A stretch of DNA of 64,000 nucleotides from Membranipora membranacea (Eukaryota > Bryozoa > Gymnolaemata > Cheilostomatida > Membraniporidae). The notes under the pieces are model-generated. The model worked only from the letters and a program-made list of their open reading frames with translations. It had not been told where the DNA came from and made no database searches. The position numbers were made by a program, and so were the translations under genes. Positions 57,991 to 64,000 of this stretch are shown here, in pieces. The stretch spans positions 18,720,948 to 18,784,947 of the forward strand of contig OU612071.1 in NCBI GenBank assembly GCA_914767715.1, written 5' to 3'. Position 1 is the stretch's first letter. Each line of letters begins with the position of its first letter.

Positions 57991-59640
57991 TTCAAGGTCA
58001 ACAGCTGATACCAAACTGTGAAACATTTGAAGTACTTGATGCTGAGGTTAGTCAGAGTAAGTATAGTCAGCATCAAAAGACAATTTCAACAAATTCTTGC
58101 AATGGTGTACAGAATGTTGCCACTGAACATAAACTTTTACTGGCCACTGCAATATGAATGAACCATTGACTCTAGAACCAAGTTTAATGATAGAGACCCT
58201 CTGAGCGGCCATGTGCAAGTGGGTCAGTGCTGATTTAGAACTAAAATTATCTGGTGCTTCAAAACAGACAACTATTGAAGCCAATAATGTGATGAACTTT
58301 TTTTTATTATCCTGAATAATCTTTTTTTTTCAGGAAATACAGGATTCAGCGGACATACAAGACAACAAATAACACTATACATAAAGAGACACCGCTGAAA
58401 AATATGAACCCGAAATACAGCTAAACTCTTACAAAAAGTTAAAATACTATTCTGTAAAAAATGCTTATAAAATGTACACATAAAATTAGCTGCACATAAT
58501 ATCATCTTGATTTTTCCTGAGTTGCATGCAAAGTATCAAGTCAAAGAGTTATGCTTTTTACAACCATGAGAGCAAGAATTCTGAATAAAGTTACACATAT
58601 GTACAAGGTTTCCATGTTCACCACTAACACACTACAGTGAGACACGGTCGACTTATGAACACGACTTATGATTAAAACGTTATTCTGTAAAAATTATGAG
58701 TTGCTAGCGGAGAACCAAAGGCACAATCTATGTTTTCTATAAACATAAGAGCAATAATGCTGAAATAATATTGCTCATATACTACTTATTTTGCACGTAA
58801 CAAGCACGGAGTCAAATGGAAGCTTCATCTTCACAAATTCTAAAGGAATTCGTCCCAATCAGGGTTAGGATATACAGGGCTGTAACAATTATTATAGATA
58901 CAGTTCTAACTGCTAACAACGGACTTTCTCACTGTTAACACCCAATATGACGAGGTATCTATGTATCCTCGATCGCCGGGATTTGGGGAAATTTATGTAT
59001 AATAAAATTGTGATAGTGTTGTTTTGATGCTGTGCCATGCATGTGGGTGTATGTTGTGATATAATATGGTTCAGGTTCTTACGTGTGTTAACTATCCTGT
59101 CATTCATGTACGCTATTAACTCCTTCATTTGATGACAAATCACAAAACATCTGGAGAGAATCTATGATCAGTAAATTTGATGGCTCAACTAATTCCGTGT
59201 GAGACAACTGAACTACAGACGAAACCCCATCAAACCTCTCAAAGTTAACGTGAATAGAATGAGTAGTCAGGTTTCCTAGTTTTCAGATCATATTTTTCCA
59301 TCCAACTTTTTGGTGATTTGTCATCAAATATAGGAGATAAAGAATGTGGGTGTATATCTATGAGTTTTTACATCTATAGGTCCAAGTTTCAAATTTCCAT
59401 AATTGCGGAGCTTACGTTATTATAATTACTATGTAACCAGCTGCTTACTGTCATTGGTTTCTCCTCATGAAATACTTTGAGCGTCTTGTAGCTCTTCATT
59501 ATCATCCACTATTAGATTTCCCCAATAAACAAGGACGGGAGTTGCAGTAAACTATATAAGTATTTCATGAGGAAATAACAACAACAGAAGACACTCAATT
59601 TCCAGCCTAGTATAAGTAATCACTTTTTATTTAGCTGCTC
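57991..59640. other. No gene recognised
   Basis: AT-rich intergenic DNA. A short inverted pair, CTCATGAAATACTT at about 59466 and AAGTATTTCATGAGGAAAT near 59555, could bound a ~115-bp MITE. No coding pattern. Confidence 0.45.
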
Positions 59641-59908
59641 TCCAGCATCTTTACATGAATATAATGATACAGATACAGATACATATAAGATCGATGATAC
59701 AAGATACATAAGATACATGAAACACAAGATTGATGATACATGATACGACTCATCTAATTAGCGCACCCTTGTACAATGTAAGGGTGGGCAAGCTAGGCCA
59801 TTGATCGGAGAGCTCACCTCCTTCAGCAGAATGGGTAGTGACCGGGATTCGAACCTGCAACTCTCAGATTGAGAAGTTCGAATCCTAACCGCTACACCAC
59901 CCGGCCTG
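59641..59908 (-). repeat. tRNA-derived SINE with (GATAC)n-type tail
   Basis: On the minus strand the A box TGGTGTAGCGGTTA (59899-59886) and B box GGTTCGAATCC (59854-59844) form a tRNA-like head within GGCCGGGTGGTGTAGCGG. The 3' end at 59641-59755 is an irregular GATACA-type microsatellite, likely the SINE tail. The head differs from the SINE families at 11940 and 28946. A working tRNA is unlikely because the acceptor halves do not pair. Confidence 0.65.
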
Positions 59909-60223
59909 TAATTTCAATATTGTAAGCTCTGGCGTTATGTCATCTTGAATGAGGGATTCCAAAACTAATTCTTCTAGCTCATAATTTCGACACACTGTTT
60001 CAGTTAATTTGAAATTTGGACCCAAATATGAAAAAATACATGGATAGTCCGAATAAGATAAACTCCCATAGTCAGGCCTCCCTCCCTCCCTCCCACATCC
60101 ATAATTGAGTATATGAATGACATGATAATTAGCACGTTAAACAACCAGAATAATATTGCATTACAACAATCACTTACAAACATGGCTAAGCATCAATGCA
60201 ATAATATTACAATTTTATTTTAC
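59909..60223. other. No gene recognised
   Basis: Short gap between the SINE and the likely poly(A) signal of the minus-strand gene. Contains a (CTCC)n run near 60078. Nothing else is seen. Confidence 0.5.
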
Positions 60224-60229
60224 ATGAAG
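60224..60229 (-). terminator. Possible poly(A) signal of the transposase-like gene
   Basis: AATAAA on the minus strand, about 310 bases after the TGA at 60538-60540. Confidence 0.35.
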
Positions 60230-60537
60230 TTTCCCAGTTCTTGACCATTGAGGCAGCATATAAACCTCGTCATATTTTGTGCAGGGTGTATAATAGTACA
60301 AAAGCAGCTTTTAGCAATGAGAAAGTATGTTGTTAGCAGTAAGAATTGTCATCTATAATTATTCTTAGAGCACTACAAATCATAGCACTGAATTGTAATG
60401 ACTTCTTTTAGAATTTGTCATGATAAATCTAACCTTCAATTCTATGTCTGTCATGGGCAAAACTTGTAGTGATATGCACAAGGTTGTCTACAGGTGAACA
60501 TGTTACATGGTGAAATTGTGCTGACCAGATTACTGCC

Positions 60538-63451
60538 TCAAAATCTCTTATACTTCAGGTAGTCTGCTTTCAGCGCCTCAAACTCCGGCTTAGGGGTGTC
60601 CTTGCTAAGTCGTGCTCCTCTATCCTGAAAAAAAAAAATTGAATGCTTTGTATGTTGGCATAATACTGTAAGGTTTTGTATTTATGTGGTATGACGGCAG
60701 CAATGAAGATACAAAGTTTTGTACCATGTCCACTTTGGGTTTCCAAATGAAGACAATGCCATGTTGATCAACATTGACGACCGCAGTATACACACACATA
60801 ATTTCTAATGCCCTATTATCAAGTATTGAGTATTACATCAAAGCTATAAAAGCAATGGTGCTCAACTTACTGGTTGCAATGGAGCCTTTGGATATATACC
60901 CTCCGCATCAGTAAGGATGTCGGCCAATTTATCCTTCCTGAAGTTGTAGGTCTTGGGGACGTATACTGGACGCATCCGGAAACTCTTAGCACTTTTAGTG
61001 TATACCATACGGAGCTTTGGGGTTCCATCTTCCTCTAAAGTATAGTAAACAAAGATGTTGCTCTGAGTATTATTATTACATTACAACAAACGGGTACAAC
61101 ACTGATCGACAACACACAAAAAAGACTGTTGACAAGAGATTTTTTGTGCTGACATTGAATTTTTGATTTTCCCAATAATTCAGTGTATACCAAGGGTTCG
61201 GTTCTGGACTTTTCAAAAAAATTGTGCGTTGAGAAAAATGCAAAAAATTTTCTGATGGGTGCAACTTACCATATATCACTGTCCTTGAGCAGTTCTCATT
61301 GTGGTCCATGAGAGCCAGCTGAACACGAGCGTTGTAGCTGGGAGGGTCGTAATCCACCCGCTTGCTGACATAGGCAAGGAACAGAGAATGAAGAACCTCC
61401 AACTTTCCTGTATGAACTCCGTGAGTACAGAGCCTGAGTTGGTCAAGGAACGGCTTAGACTGGATGTGCTGAACTAACACCTGATGTGCCGCATCTCCAG
61501 CTTTGAGAAATTTCACTTCTCTCTCCTCATTACTGCAAAACAGATATTGGATCAGATGATTAGTATTACACAGATAATACAATAAGAAAAGAATTTAAAG
61601 TTTACCATTACAATAGAGACACACCCAAAGACACATGAACTTCTTAACCATTAGATCCTTCCTATAAACTGCAAACTCATTTGAATTTCTCAATGCTAGA
61701 TGGTTTTAATAGTTATTTGTCAACCAGGGACTTTCTTTATGGAATTATGTATCCAAGCAAATGCAAGACTGTACAAACCAGCCTTTTCATCTCTAGCTGT
61801 TTTTTGCAACTGTTCCAAGCAAAGCAGCAGCCATGTATTTATTAGTGAGAAAACAAATTAGTGTGAATTGTACTCACTTGGATAGTTCAGGATGAGCCCA
61901 TTTGGTGAACAGCTCATGTCCTGGAAAAGCAGCGTGTCTGTTGGTAACATGAAAGTTCATGCTGAGGACCATCTCCCTCAGTTTCTTTTCGTCCACCTCG
62001 CAACTAGCAGCACTCCACCAAACATGGTTTGTGAGGTGTTGGATCCAGCCAGTCAGAGCTCTAGATGCCTGATTGAAAAAGATAAAACAAACTTTTATCT
62101 TGTATGCCAGCGTTGGGATGCAGCTGTTAATAGTTGTGTGTTTATTCTGTATCGCTGCCACTGACACGCTGACATTACAGTTACACAATCTGTATGACGC
62201 CTTGACCGCACCATCTTCATGCATAATATTCTTATAGGTATCGAATAGGTTTTGGAATTTGAAATGGTATTGAATTTATTTCTGTGTTTTTTATGAATCA
62301 TGTTTTCAATATCAATGTAGTACGGCGCATGATGTGTAGCGGGAATATAATGTACTCACAGCAGTTTTAGCTTTTTTGGCAAGGTTTTTGCCAAGATTCT
62401 TGCACAAATGCCAAACATCTAGGCCGTGTTTGACTGCTGTCTCCAATCTCATGTAGGCCCGGATCGACAGATTCCCATCTGTGGTCACTGATCTGAGGTT
62501 GAACAGCTTCTTGGCAGCTTGGTACAAGGTAACAAAAGCCTCCTTCTCACTGGCAACAGCTGATGACCTAGTGGCCGTCTCTACAGTGAGGTTATGTGTC
62601 ACCTTTCCACTAGCCTTCAAAACAAAATTAAAAATCAATATAACAACAATAGAGACCCTTGACTTTCTCACAAACATGTACATAATGGTTTTACTATTAT
62701 TAATTGACATTGTGTAAAATATAAACTGTATTGTGACTGTGATATTGAATGTGAGTTAGACAGCAGAAGGGTAGAAATCTAACTCGGGGCTTCTAAAATT
62801 CACACCATTTATGTGTTTGACTGTATGGATTTTTAAAGATTGTTTACCAAGCTCAGGTCTTACTGCATTTTGGTAATTATTGTCGCTTTATTTAGGCTGT
62901 GGTGTTATCGCTGCCTGTTATGTTCATATCACAGAATATGTTGAATACTGAACACTGCTAAACCAAGACTTTCTGAGTAAGATAAATAATCCATGTCGGA
63001 TATCTACACTTACAGAGTCCATGAGAGTGTAGGTGCAGTATCTGGCTGAGTGACCTGGACTATCATATCGTCCGTCTCCAGATAAGTCAACAGGCTCACC
63101 TGGTAAAATGTATAAATAACGTTGGAAACATTTAGGTAAAATAGTGAAAATATAACAGGTAGAATCAATGTTAGAAGGACACAGGGACCCCACACAACTA
63201 TTTAAAACTTCTGTGAACAACTTGCTCTCACAGAAAATTTTAAATATTAATTTAGTTATGTATGAGATATAGAGTAGGAAATATTACCTCTGGCTATAAC
63301 CTCTTCTCGAGCTTTCTCTAGGGACAGTTTGACATGTCTCTGTATCTGGGGTATAATATGCTGCCTCTGGTACTTGTAAAAGGTCGTCGCCGACACAAAC
63401 TGCAGATCAAGCAGTTGGAAAAACTTCTGAATACCTCCGAACATCTGCCCA
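60538..63451 (-). CDS. Intron-containing transposase-like gene, 5' part outside the window
   Basis: Seven minus-strand exons join in phase with GT-AG introns: 63451-63288, 63099-63014, 62614-62360, 62068-61878, 61532-61270, 61034-60871 and 60624-60538, ending in TGA. Signatures in order are FVSATTFYKYQRQHIIPQI, SGDGRYDSPGHSARYCTYT, RSVTTDGNLSIRAYMR, HGLDVWHLCKNLGKNLAKK, GKLEVLHSLFLAYVSKR, YNARVQLALMDHN, and a basic C-terminus (YLKYKRF). The DGR-DSPGH, TDG and DVWH blocks look like the spaced acidic residues of a DDE-type nuclease. Proteins of this family are widespread and uncharacterised in fishes and invertebrates. I associate them with Kolobok-type transposases, but that assignment is not certain. 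All readable residues are intact, with no stop or frameshift. The first exon here starts in mid-codon, so at least one earlier exon, perhaps with a DNA-binding domain, lies upstream. Confidence 0.8.
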
Positions 63452-64000
63452 CTGTGAAGTACAAAAATAACTGTTCAGTATGGGTGTAAATATCGAAAAG
63501 CACCAATGACCACAAAATTCATCCTGTTTATGTCTTCAAGGACATGTAAACATGAAAGAAAGACCAAATTTTTTGTTACTATTGTAATTGAAGTGTTAGT
63601 TGAGTATAATCAGGCAAGTTTGGAGGTGACTGAATAAAACCTAGGACTAATCTTTGGCTAGCTGCGGGGAGGGGGCAAGTCTATATGGAATGTAATCAAT
63701 TTAGCATATCTAAATTATTGGAAAATAACAAACTTTTTTTCCTGCAAATACTATACTCATCAGAGGTATGTCATTGATGGCCCCACGTACATGAGAATTC
63801 AACATTCAATAATTATTGCATTATAATGTCAAATTCTTGGTTCAATTTTCCACCAGTTTGATGCCAGCACTAGGTCTACAACTTATACTTTGTTGCTAGT
63901 TGCATCTAGTCAAGGTTCTCTGCAAAGCAATATTACATAGCTAACAATTGTACTGCAACACAATTATATCTAACATTGTGATAAAGATAAGGTGGTTATG
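63452..64000. other. Upstream intron of the transposase-like gene
   Basis: No exon could be recognised on the minus strand between 63452 and the window edge. The acceptor at 63452-63453 needs an upstream exon, so this is probably intron. Confidence 0.5.

Overview
This window looks like nuclear DNA of an invertebrate animal, most likely an early-branching one such as a demosponge or a cnidarian. The taxon is an inference. The grounds are AT-rich sequence, genes split by GT-AG introns of a few hundred bases, secreted thrombospondin type 1 (TSP1) repeats, P2X7-C and transposase-like families I associate with such animals, tRNA-derived SINEs, and relics of hAT, CR1/Rex1-like LINE and BEL/Pao elements. 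Most of the sequence is repeats and broken mobile elements. I recognise three substantial host-type genes.

Layout. 0-1.4 kb: on the minus strand, a decayed gene with a P2X7 cytoplasmic-domain signature, ending in a histone-type 3' end with two stem-loops. 2-10 kb: relics of hAT transposases, including a ZMYM1/hAT-like pseudogene. 11.9-21.7 kb: SINEs and a very large, diverged inverted repeat (arms about 2 kb, spacer 2.6 kb). 22.6 kb: a LINE fragment. 23.7-28.7 kb: a satellite array of about 15 monomers of ~334 bp. 28.9-34.7 kb: a SINE, then a segment present in three tandem partial copies, the last split by a LINE.

34.8-43.4 kb: a 16-exon plus-strand gene with a TATA box, a signal peptide, ten TSP1 repeats (one per exon), a basic tail and a poly(A) signal. 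Two exons contain an in-frame TAA although every splice junction keeps phase. 44.1-45.8 kb: two long direct repeats around a short middle, TRIM-like. 46.6-47.6 kb: a minus-strand BEL/Pao pol fragment. 49.1-56.3 kb: a plus-strand BEL/Pao gag-like gene into which two different DNA elements have inserted, each with an 8-bp target duplication (TTCAACAC and CCAAATAC).

56.6-57.8 kb: an intact two-exon gene for a soluble P2X7-C-domain protein, followed 22 bases after its stop by a perfect histone-mRNA stem-loop and a purine-rich U7-type downstream element. The decayed paralogue at the left edge of the window has the same 3' end, so I think this processing signal belongs to the gene family. This is the most unusual observation here. 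60.2-64 kb: a minus-strand, intron-containing transposase-like gene (possibly Kolobok type), open at its 5' side at the window edge.

The genes do not form an obvious pathway. All coordinates of spliced genes come from reading splice sites by eye. No alignment or database search was run.
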